The position numbers and the translations under genes are program-made. A DNA stretch of 64,000 nucleotides, taken from the NCBI GenBank assembly GCA_963731125.1, contig CAVSVP010000007.1:1-64000 (forward strand). The letters run 5' to 3'. The DNA is from CAVSVP01 sp963731125. GTDB taxonomy: Bacteria; Pseudomonadota; Gammaproteobacteria; Competibacterales; Competibacteraceae. The notes beneath the pieces are model-generated. The model saw nothing but the letters and a program-made list of their open reading frames with translations, had not been told where the DNA came from and did not search any database. Below are positions 36,519-43,671 of the stretch, piece after piece (the first letter of the stretch is position 1; each line of letters begins with the position of its first letter).

Positions 36519-38067
36519 CTTGACAATGTCACATTAGCCTCACGTCGGGCCAGTGTGGGCTCTGTTTTCAAGCCGTTGTTTTTTAAGCTTACTTTTTCGT
36601 GATCGGGTGCGATTGAGCAAATGCCCGATAACGCGCTCCGTGGCTTGTTCTTCGGTCAAGCGTTTCAGGGGCATGACCGCGCGCAGTAACTCCCGGACAT
36701 TCGCCACCGACAGGGTGGGGAGAACCTCCGTTTCCAGTTCTTGGAGCCAGGTGGGATCGCGAGGATGCTCGCGCGCCCAGTCGATTTGGGTTTGGGCGAT
36801 GAACCAAGCGGCGCGCACCGTCAAGGCGAGATGATGGTCCCAGGCGCGGTATTTCTGCGCCTGCCACTCGTCCCAGCCCAGCTCCGACTTGGCGTCCTGG
36901 TTAGCCCGTTCGATAAAATAGCGTTGGCACTTCCACCAGGCCAGTGGTTCCAGCGCGGTGTCCAGCGAAGCATTACCCAGGGCATAGCTGTACCGGCTTT
37001 CGGCCGCTTCGCGCATCACCAGCCACTCTTCGACCGCCTGCCCGCCATGGACCGTCCACCCCCGACGCGCGGCAAAGCGTTCACATCGCTCGCCTCGTTC
37101 CGTCGCCCGGACCCGAAGCCGCTGCCAGGTCATGGCCTCACGCAGGCTATCCGCGCGTACCGGTTCCCCCGCGAGCACCGGTACCCGGGTTGGCTTGCTT
37201 CCTCGCTTACCGTGGCGTGCCGGGAGACCGCGCGTTGGTTGTGTCAGGTACACGGTGGTATCGGCCGGTACCTCGGCCATATACCGCTGGTTCGCCTGGC
37301 GCACCTGCGCCCGCAACCAGCCACTGCGTCCGTACCGGCTATCGAAGCCGACCATCTCGAACGGCAGGCCGCCCGCGATGACCTCGGCAATCCCGTCCCA
37401 GGCCAGTTCGACTGTGGTTTTGAAACGCCGCGACTCCGGAATACCCCGTCGCTGACGCCGCTTCTGATGGCTGGCTTCGAACCACGCCTCGGGCAGAAAT
37501 AGCTTTCCCGTGAGCCAGCTCCAAAACCCCGTCGCGACCGTGAGGTTCACATCGCTTAACCACACCCCCACTTGGCGCGTCTCCCCTTTGCCGAGCCGGC
37601 CGTTGTATTGCTTGGCCGCTCCCGCGCGGTCACCGCTGGCCTTCGCGTCGGCGCTTTCGTCAACCAGTAAGACCGCTCCCCTCGTCAATGCCGGCAGCGC
37701 TTTGACTTCGTCCTGAACCTGGCGAGAGACCGCCTCGGCTGACCAGGGGGAGTGGCTCATGAAGTGGTGGAGGTGTTGTCCTTCAACGCCCGCCTCGCGG
37801 CCTATTCCGCTATCATGTCGGTTCCCCTCCCTGCGCCGCAGCCCGCTCAAGTAATGCCGCGCGTAGGCGCTGCCGTCTCGGGTTTGGGTCTTGAAACAGC
37901 TCCGGTAGCGGCCCCAACACTCATGCAGCCGCTGCCCCAGCGTGTGGATCGCCTCGGGCACAAGACCCCACCGATGCCCCAACTCTTTTTTGTCGTCATC
38001 GCTTTTCTACAAAAAAATCATTATGATACAAACTCACTCGGCAGTTGGGTAATGTGACATTGTCAAG
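36519..38067. mobile_element. IS701 element copy 3 (divergent)
   Basis: Ends match the other IS701 copies, but the flanking tetramers differ: GTAA on the left (36515-36518) and TTAA on the right (38068-38071). This copy is the most diverged in protein sequence. It removed the 5' half of a metallophosphoesterase gene, consistent with recombination rather than simple insertion. Confidence 0.88.
36540..37961 (-). CDS. IS701-family transposase (copy 3)
   Basis: 473 aa from GTG 37961 (VPEAIHTLGQRLHECWGRYR), the position equivalent to the start in the other copies. Asp in GAVLLVDESADAKASGD, the FEMVGFDSRYGRSGW block and ERANQDAKSELGWDEWQAQK are present. Substitutions are spread over the whole length. 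The frame is unbroken. Confidence 0.9.
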   Translation of the reverse strand: MPEAIHTLGQRLHECWGRYRSCFKTQTRDGSAYARHYLSGLRRREGNRHDSGIGREAGVEGQHLHHFMSHSPWSAEAVSRQVQDEVKALPALTRGAVLLVDESADAKASGDRAGAAKQYNGRLGKGETRQVGVWLSDVNLTVATGFWSWLTGKLFLPEAWFEASHQKRRQRRGIPESRRFKTTVELAWDGIAEVIAGGLPFEMVGFDSRYGRSGWLRAQVRQANQRYMAEVPADTTVYLTQPTRGLPARHGKRGSKPTRVPVLAGEPVRADSLREAMTWQRLRVRATERGERCERFAARRGWTVHGGQAVEEWLVMREAAESRYSYALGNASLDTALEPLAWWKCQRYFIERANQDAKSELGWDEWQAQKYRAWDHHLALTVRAAWFIAQTQIDWAREHPRDPTWLQELETEVLPTLSVANVRELLRAVMPLKRLTEEQATERVIGHLLNRTRSRKSKLKKQRLENRAHTGPT

Positions 38068-38076
38068 TTAAAGTGG

Positions 38077-38931
38077 GTTATTCATACTGGCGACATCAAA
38101 GGAGGTTCCTCGCCTTGCGATGATGCTAACTTCCAGGGCCGGTTCGATCTCTACCAGCAGTTCGATTTACCGTTTATTTACACGCCGGGTGACAACAAGT
38201 GGACCGACTGCCATCGGGTCGAAACCGGACAGTATAATCCCATTGAGTGACTGAACAAACTGCGGGAAGTTTTTTTTCCTAACCCGGGATGAACCAGTGG
38301 CGGTGAAGTTATGCGAGTCGTGACGCAGACCCACGTGTCCGGTTTCAATGACTACGTCGAGAACGCGTTATGGACTGAGAAGAACGTGGTGTTCTCGACC
38401 ATTCACGTGGTCGGCAGCAACAATAACCTGAGTCCCTGGTCCGGTATCGACAATCACGATTCGTTCGTCAACCCTCGCAAAGACCGCTTGGAAGAATTCC
38501 AAAACCGGCTCGCTGCGGCGTTGTACTGGCTGGAGACCACCTTTGCGGTCGCAGGCGAGCTGAACAGCCCCGGAGTCTTCATTACCATTCACGCCAATCC
38601 CCAGTTCAATGTTTCACCCAGCGAGCCAGGACGCGCCGGTTTCAACGATTTTCTGGACGCGCTGGAGGCGGCAGTGATTGACTTCGGCCGACCGGTCATA
38701 TTGGCCCATGGCGATTCGCACTATTTTCGCATTGATAAACCGCTATTGGGACCAACACTGACCGAAAGTGGTATCGATGGACCGCGTCGCCGACTGGAAC
38801 ATTTTACTCGAGTCGAGACTTTTGGTACAAATGATGTGCACTGGCTGGAGGTCACTGTGCGGCCCAACGATCCAAACGTTTTTTTAGTCGAGCAACGGAT
38901 AGTGGACGTCAATCGCTTCAAGCGTCCATAA
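38077..38931 (+). pseudogene. Metallophosphoesterase-like gene, 5' lost and two stops
   Basis: One frame reads VIHTGDIKGGSSPCDDANFQ, then FIYTPGDNKWTDCHR. It is interrupted by TGA at 38248-38250 and 38290-38292, then continues MRVVTQTHVSGFNDYVENAL to the end (RIVDVNRFKRP). GD and GDN motifs with the late HGDSHYFR are those of calcineurin-like phosphoesterases. The N-terminus is removed by IS701 copy 3. Both stops could come from CGA-to-TGA changes. The piece from 38311 could be translated alone but lacks half of the metal ligands. Confidence 0.75.
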
Positions 38932-39275
38932 GCAGGTCTGGAATGTCAAGAGATTCGAACCAGCCTGATTGTCGTGCCGTGCGTGCTCTCTGTTATGCCG
39001 GAAAACCTGTGCCGGTTGCATCCGGCGTCATGCCGGTGTGGCGCTAAAAAAGCGGCCAGGCTCTTGCATAGCGCGTTTCGTCTCGGTCAGACAAGCAAAA
39101 CCTTTTTGCAGCTTTGGGAGGGCTGTATGAACTTTCTCCGTCAATACCAGTCCCTTGGATGAGTTTTTTTCAAGCGGCTGCTAATAATAATTCATTTGTT
39201 GTGATGTACAATATAACGCATCGTGAGTCCTTCCCGGAGTGTGCTATTGTGGCTTATTTGAAGGAGAGAAACACC

Positions 39276-39338
39276 ATGATCAGCTTCCAAAACGCCCGCT
39301 TCGCCCGTGAAGCCATGATCACCTGTGAGCGGTGGTAG
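39276..39338 (+). CDS. 20-codon ORF, possible IS6-type transposase start
   Basis: MISFQNARFAREAMITCERW follows AAGGAG with good spacing. It resembles the first residues of IS6-family transposases (ISFKxxRFPxEIILxxVRW) but ends in TAG at once, and nothing of the family follows. It is either a tiny remnant or a chance leader ORF before the ParB-like gene. The rest of 38932-39381 holds no convincing gene. Confidence 0.35.
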   Translation: MISFQNARFAREAMITCERW

Positions 39339-39381
39339 CCGATCTGTTCACCATAAGGCAACAGAACCACTGGAGGCAGTC

Positions 39382-39879
39382 ATGATCGGTGATGATTATA
39401 TCCAGCGCCCTGGATTAATTGCGGATGACTTCAGGCGTGTGCGACGGCGTGCCGTACTGCAAGAGGTTTTTTTCCGCTTGACCGGAAAATCCAGCGCACT
39501 TCCATGCTACGAGGAGGTGCGTCGACAATCGCAAGGCCAGGAGAGTTCGGAGCGGGTATTACGATATATTCCGTTGGACGCCATCGTCGGCAGTGTTGCA
39601 CGCAGTCGGGAATTTATCCGCGGCTTTCTGCCGCGGAAGTCTATCCGCGCCGACCGCTGGATCGGGGTCAAGATGGCCATGACTGGTTTGCAGGGGGTAC
39701 CACCCATTGAGGTGTACCGGATCGGCGAGAGCTATTTTGTCCAGGATGGTAATCACCGGGTTTCGGTGGCCCGGCAAATGGGGCTGACCCACATAGAGGC
39801 GTACGTGACCCTAGTGAAGACAAAGGGGTGTAACCCGCCTTCCGCTGTCTTTTTGGGCGACCAATCGATCGAGCAATAA
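39382..39879 (+). CDS. ParB-like (ParB/sulfiredoxin fold) protein
   Basis: 165 aa from ATG 39382, chosen because GGAGG lies just upstream; a longer frame starts at 39325. The C-terminal half has the ParB/Srx-type block GVPPIEVYRIGESYFVQDGN followed by HRVSVARQMGLTHIEAYVT. These proteins are annotated as transcriptional or nuclease-like regulators, but the biochemical role is unknown. It lacks the HTH and the CTP-binding arrangement of chromosomal ParB, so it is not the ParB partner of the parS-like site. It is monocistronic as far as visible. Confidence 0.65.
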   Translation: MIGDDYIQRPGLIADDFRRVRRRAVLQEVFFRLTGKSSALPCYEEVRRQSQGQESSERVLRYIPLDAIVGSVARSREFIRGFLPRKSIRADRWIGVKMAMTGLQGVPPIEVYRIGESYFVQDGNHRVSVARQMGLTHIEAYVTLVKTKGCNPPSAVFLGDQSIEQ

Positions 39880-39974
39880 TGTCTTCTCGTTGGCCGCCTA
39901 CACTGGATAAAGGCGTTGGTTTTCGCATGCGATACGGCATGACATAAGCGCCTGCCCGGCCGAATTAACGCTAT

Positions 39975-40487
39975 TTAGGGTATTTTTTGTTTTTGAAATC
40001 TGCCATTGTAGCGTCCTTCGCCATCGCAGCGTTCAAAGACAAATTGACATATTCTTGTACCGGGATGCAGGGCAAGTAGTGTGGGACCGAGATTGGTTAT
40101 CTCAAGTACCTGATTATTGTCAATACCGGGCTGGGCAAAGCCTGACGTGATATGAACTCCAAGACCGATGCGCGCAAAGCGGCTTCTCCCCTCTATCCAT
40201 CCGCAAAGTGAAGCGGAAAGTTTTATTCGCTCCCGAGTGATGCCGAGCACAGTTTCCCCCGGTTTTAACAAAAGAGACTCGCCTTCATTGATCAACACGA
40301 TTTCGGTAATATCTTCAAAATTAGCTTCGTCGGTTATATCAAACACTTTATTGTGATGAACGAATCTGCGAAAGGTATTGCCTAGATGAAGATCCACCGA
40401 TGCCGGGCCTATTTGGTCCTCGGAAAAGGGTTCTATCGCAATATCACCCTTTGCAAGAGCTTGTCTGATTTTATTCTTTGCAAGAAT
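39975..40487 (-). CDS. dcd: dCTP deaminase family protein
   Basis: 170 aa from ATG 40487 (MILAKNKIRQALAKGDIAIE); the frame is open to 40577 without a better start. It has the trimeric dUTPase/dCTP deaminase fold signatures: QIGPASVDLHLGNTFRRF, EGRSRFARIGLGVHITSGFA and QPGIDNNQVLEITN. It would convert dCTP to dUTP (or to dUMP in bifunctional forms) in pyrimidine nucleotide synthesis. It is slightly shorter than E. coli Dcd and nearer to the archaeal/phage-like group. No strong ribosome-binding site is seen. Confidence 0.75.
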   Translation of the reverse strand: MLAKNKIRQALAKGDIAIEPFSEDQIGPASVDLHLGNTFRRFVHHNKVFDITDEANFEDITEIVLINEGESLLLKPGETVLGITRERIKLSASLCGWIEGRSRFARIGLGVHITSGFAQPGIDNNQVLEITNLGPTLLALHPGTRICQFVFERCDGEGRYNGRFQKQKIP

Positions 40488-40667
40488 CATAAAAACAAGG
40501 TACTCAATGGCTTTAGATGTTTGGAAGTGGCTGCCGAGGGAATGTCGGGGCTGAATGACCGTACGATGATTCAACATAACGGCTTAGTGCTTTTATTATC
40601 CAGCTGTTTTAGACCAGCAGCCTGATTAATGTAACCCTGCCTTCTTTGGAACCGTCTTTACCTGTAT

Positions 40668-41132
40668 TCACTGTATCTTACGATCTTTGCTGATTTTCGA
40701 GATGGCTTCTCTTGCCAGCTTATCGGCTCGTTCGTTTTCGGTATGGCCGCTGTGTCCCTTGACCCAACGCCATTCAATAGCATGTTTGGCAGTGTTTGCA
40801 TCCAGGCGTTGCCATAGCTCAATATTTTTTACCGGTTGTTTGTCTATTGTCCGCCAGCCGTTACGTTTCCAGCTATGAATCCACTTGGTAATGCCATCCT
40901 TTACATAGCGGCTATCGGTCGAGACTATCACCCGCATCGGGCGTTTCAACGCTTCTAAAGCGTGAATGACTGCCATCAGTTCCATGGCATTATTCGTCGT
41001 AACGGGTGCCGCCCCGGATAATTCCTTTTCCTTGCCACGCCACTGCAAAATGGCTCCCCAACCGCCCGGGCCCGGGTTGCCTGAACAAGCGCCGTCGGTG
41101 TAAATCATTACGTAGTCATTTTGAGTGGTCAT
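40668..41132 (-). CDS. rnhA: Ribonuclease HI
   Basis: 154 aa, MTTQNDYVMIYTDGACSGNP. The four catalytic acids are visible: Asp in IYTDGACSGNPGPGGWG, Glu in NNAMELMAVIHAL, Asp in VIVSTDSRYVKDGI and Asp in ENERADKLAREA. The basic handle region (KWIHSWKRNGWRT) and the WVKGHSGHTENE His loop are present. It degrades RNA in RNA-DNA hybrids in the cytoplasm. Length and motifs are those of the normal bacterial enzyme. Confidence 0.95.
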   Translation of the reverse strand: MTTQNDYVMIYTDGACSGNPGPGGWGAILQWRGKEKELSGAAPVTTNNAMELMAVIHALEALKRPMRVIVSTDSRYVKDGITKWIHSWKRNGWRTIDKQPVKNIELWQRLDANTAKHAIEWRWVKGHSGHTENERADKLAREAISKISKDRKIQ

Positions 41133-41261
41133 GCTGTGTTCAGGTGGAAAAGCAGATAGAAATTACCCGACAGAAGATTAGGACGAAAGGCTTGGTGGAC
41201 TATAAAATGTGCAAAGCCATCTGCTAATAGGTAGTAGGCTATAACGGCTAAGGAGCCAACG

Positions 41262-41654
41262 ATGAAATTCAATGTACCTGACTACGTTGTTGTTATCGTT
41301 CAAGATTTAGATAAAGCCCTACACTTTTACACCGAAGTGCTAGGATTGCCTCTAGGACACCGATCGGGCGATTACGCACAACTTGCTACGGGCGCCACCC
41401 GCCTCGGATTGTATACGAGAGAGGCGATGGCGAAAACCCTGGGGATGCCTCTGGAACCGACAATCCCCCATGCGCCTGGTTTCGAAATCGGTTTTAAGGT
41501 GGATAACGTCGATACGGCGTTTACTGAGCTAGTGAAACGCGGTGCTACGCCAGTCACACCACCGGTTACCCGACCCTGGGGACAACGGACCGCATATGTT
41601 CGAGATCCGGATGGCCATCTTATCGAATTGGCCCAGCAATTGGAGCGTAAGTAA
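41262..41654 (+). CDS. VOC (glyoxalase-type) family protein
   Basis: 130 aa, ATG 41262 with AAGGAG seven bases before it. The fold repeats (VPDYVVVIVQDLDKALHFYT ... VDNVDTAFTELVKRGATPV ... YVRDPDGHLIELAQQL) are those of vicinal-oxygen-chelate proteins such as glyoxalase I or bleomycin-resistance relatives. The Glu of HLIELAQ is a typical metal ligand. Substrate cannot be told. An SDR gene follows 54 bases downstream on the same strand, probably in one transcript. Confidence 0.8.
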   Translation: MKFNVPDYVVVIVQDLDKALHFYTEVLGLPLGHRSGDYAQLATGATRLGLYTREAMAKTLGMPLEPTIPHAPGFEIGFKVDNVDTAFTELVKRGATPVTPPVTRPWGQRTAYVRDPDGHLIELAQQLERK

Positions 41655-41708
41655 GTTTAGTCTTGGTGTCGAGCGCTTATATAGAAAGCTAACAGAGGTT
41701 AGACCGTT

Positions 41709-42410
41709 ATGTCCAAATCAGTCTGTGTCATTGTAGGCGTAGGACCAGGTAATGGAACTTCACTGGCGCGAAAGTTTGCCACCGAGGGTTATGCATTAGC
41801 TTTATTGGCCCGGCATGAAAATTACATAAAAACTCTTGAAGAACAGCTCGAAGATGCACGAGCTTACCGATGTGATGCCACCGATGAGGCTAATGTTAGC
41901 GAGGTTTTTGGCCGAATCCGAAAAGACTTAGGCGCGGTTGAGGTGCTGGTTTACAATGCCGGGTCCGGGCACTTTAACACTGTGGAAGAGACGACGCCGG
42001 CCATGTTTGAGAATGACTGGCGGACCAATACCTTGGGTTGCTTGCTGACCGCGCAGCAGATAATTCCCGGCATGCGTCAGAGAGGACGCGGCACGATCGT
42101 GGTCATTGGCGCTACGGCATCATGGACAGGTAATGCCGGGTTTGCGCCGTTTGCAGCGGCTAAATCTGCCCAGCGTAGTTTGGCGCAATCCATGGCGCGC
42201 CATTTAGGACTTGCAGGTATTCACGTTGCGTACGTAATTATCGACGGTGTGATTGATTTACCCCGTACGCGCCAACTAATGGCGGACAAACCTGATGACT
42301 TTTTTATCAATCCTGACCATATAGCCGATTCCGTCTTTTTCCTGACCGTTCAGAAACCTTCCGCCTGGACATTTGAATTGGACTTGCGGCCCTTTGGTGA
42401 AAAATGGTAG
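41709..42410 (+). CDS. SDR-family protein lacking the catalytic Tyr
   Basis: 233 aa. The N-terminal Rossmann motif is VGVGPGNGTSLARKFATEG, an atypical GxGxGxG version. NAG is present (VLVYNAGSGHF). At the active site the Y-x3-K motif reads FAPFAAAKSAQRSL: Lys is kept but the Tyr position is Phe. It may therefore be a non-catalytic or altered member. It follows the VOC gene and may act on the same compound; that is inference. Confidence 0.75.
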   Translation: MSKSVCVIVGVGPGNGTSLARKFATEGYALALLARHENYIKTLEEQLEDARAYRCDATDEANVSEVFGRIRKDLGAVEVLVYNAGSGHFNTVEETTPAMFENDWRTNTLGCLLTAQQIIPGMRQRGRGTIVVIGATASWTGNAGFAPFAAAKSAQRSLAQSMARHLGLAGIHVAYVIIDGVIDLPRTRQLMADKPDDFFINPDHIADSVFFLTVQKPSAWTFELDLRPFGEKW

Positions 42411-42473
42411 GAAGTCATAGGCAAGGCGCTCGTTCCTAGCTATCGCTCTGGAAGCTATTAAGTAGTCGGCCAT

Positions 42474-43558
42474 AAGTATTTTAACAAAAGTAAAAATGAG
42501 GTAACCTTATTCTATTCTAGAGCCCCATTTGTGATAGGCGACTTATGCTATTGGTAACCCCCCTGAGCGAGCCCGAGAAGGTGACGCTACACGAGATGCA
42601 CCAACACCACCCGTTTCATTGGACACGGATGCGCGCCCATGCGATTTTGCTGAGTGCGTCGGGTTATCGGGTTCAAGCGATCGCGGCGATCTATGGGGTG
42701 TGTCGGCAGACGGTTTCCAGTTGGCTGAAAGCGTGGGCGCGTCAGGGGTTAGTGGGGTTACTGGATCAAGCGCGCAGTGGTCGGCCGCGCAAACTCAGCG
42801 CCGCGGAAGAAGCGCCGGTGCTGGCGTGGCTCGAAGCGGAGCCACGCTCCATCAAGCGGGTGCTGGCGGCGTTAGAGAAGCGCTGCGGGCAGCAGGTCAG
42901 TATGACGACGATTAAACGGTTGTGCAGACGGGCCGGGCGGGTGTGGAAGCGGGTGCGACAATCGCTTAAAGACAAGCGCGATCCCCAGGCGTTTGCCGCT
43001 TCGGTGGAACGGCTTGCCGAGTTGATTGAGCGCGAGGCGAGCGGGGCGATTGAGCGGTATTATTTTGATGAGTCCGGCTTTACCCTCGTCCCGGCGATGG
43101 CTTACGCGTGGCAACCCCGCGGCGAGACGATCGAGTTACCCGCGTCCCACAGCCAGCGGCTCCATGTGCTCGGGTTTATGGATCGGACGAGTGAAGTTCA
43201 GTCCTATGTCTTTGAGGGCACCATCGATACCGCGGTCGTGATCGCCTGCTTTGATGCGTTTGCCAAGACCCGAGAAAAACCCACCGTCGTGGTACTCGAT
43301 AATGCCTCGCTCCATACCAGCGAAGCGGTTGCGGCAAACCGGGAACGCTGGCACGCTAACGGTCTGCAGCTAGAATTCCTCGCCCCGTATTCACCGGAAT
43401 TAAATTTGATCGAAATCTTGTGGCGCAAGATCAAATATGAATGGTTGCCCTTCTCGGCCTACGAATCCTTTTCCAGTCTCAGAGAAGAGCTCTTTAAGAT
43501 CCTGAGAAACATCGGCACTGAATACCAGATCGCATTCTCATAAAATGTTAAAATACTT
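42474..43558. mobile_element. IS630-family element D
   Basis: Inverted ends AAGTATTTTAACA (42474-42486) and complement (43546-43558). It encloses one intact transposase and lies alone between the SDR gene and the TRAP permease. Outside the elements of region 1 this is one of only two complete IS copies. Confidence 0.8.
42545..43543 (+). CDS. IS630-family transposase D
   Basis: 332 aa, starting MLLVTPLSEPEKVTLHEMHQ. HTH around YRVQAIAAIYGVCRQTVSSW. DDE core: Asp in IERYYFDESGFTLVP, Asp in PTVVVLDNASLHTSE and Glu in APYSPELNLIEILWRKIKYE. Normal length for bacterial IS630, unbroken and probably functional. Confidence 0.93.
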   Translation: MLLVTPLSEPEKVTLHEMHQHHPFHWTRMRAHAILLSASGYRVQAIAAIYGVCRQTVSSWLKAWARQGLVGLLDQARSGRPRKLSAAEEAPVLAWLEAEPRSIKRVLAALEKRCGQQVSMTTIKRLCRRAGRVWKRVRQSLKDKRDPQAFAASVERLAELIEREASGAIERYYFDESGFTLVPAMAYAWQPRGETIELPASHSQRLHVLGFMDRTSEVQSYVFEGTIDTAVVIACFDAFAKTREKPTVVVLDNASLHTSEAVAANRERWHANGLQLEFLAPYSPELNLIEILWRKIKYEWLPFSAYESFSSLREELFKILRNIGTEYQIAFS

Positions 43559-43579
43559 GTGATTGATTACTTATCAAGA

Positions 43580-43640
43580 CCGTCTGCGGCATGGATGCCG
43601 CAGTCGAGCTTACCGGGATGTATTAACAGCGTGTCTTGGG
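43580..43640. repeat. Intergenic dispersed repeat with hairpin
   Basis: CTGCGGCATGGATGCCGCAG (43584-43603) forms a strong hairpin and is followed by GAGCTTACCGGGATGTATTA and ACAGCGTGTCTTG. I recall this layout (hairpin, then gagcttac..ggatgtatt..acagcgtgtctt) as a common intergenic repeat in gammaproteobacteria. It lies downstream of both converging genes, where it might also end transcription. Confidence 0.5.
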
Positions 43641-43671
43641 AATAACTTCCAGAGCGATAGTTGAGAAAAAA

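Noticed and set aside
39382..39879. ParB-like protein as the partner of the parS-like site at 3551.
   Set aside because: It has only a ParB/Srx-type domain without the DNA-binding helix-turn-helix, and no parA lies beside it.
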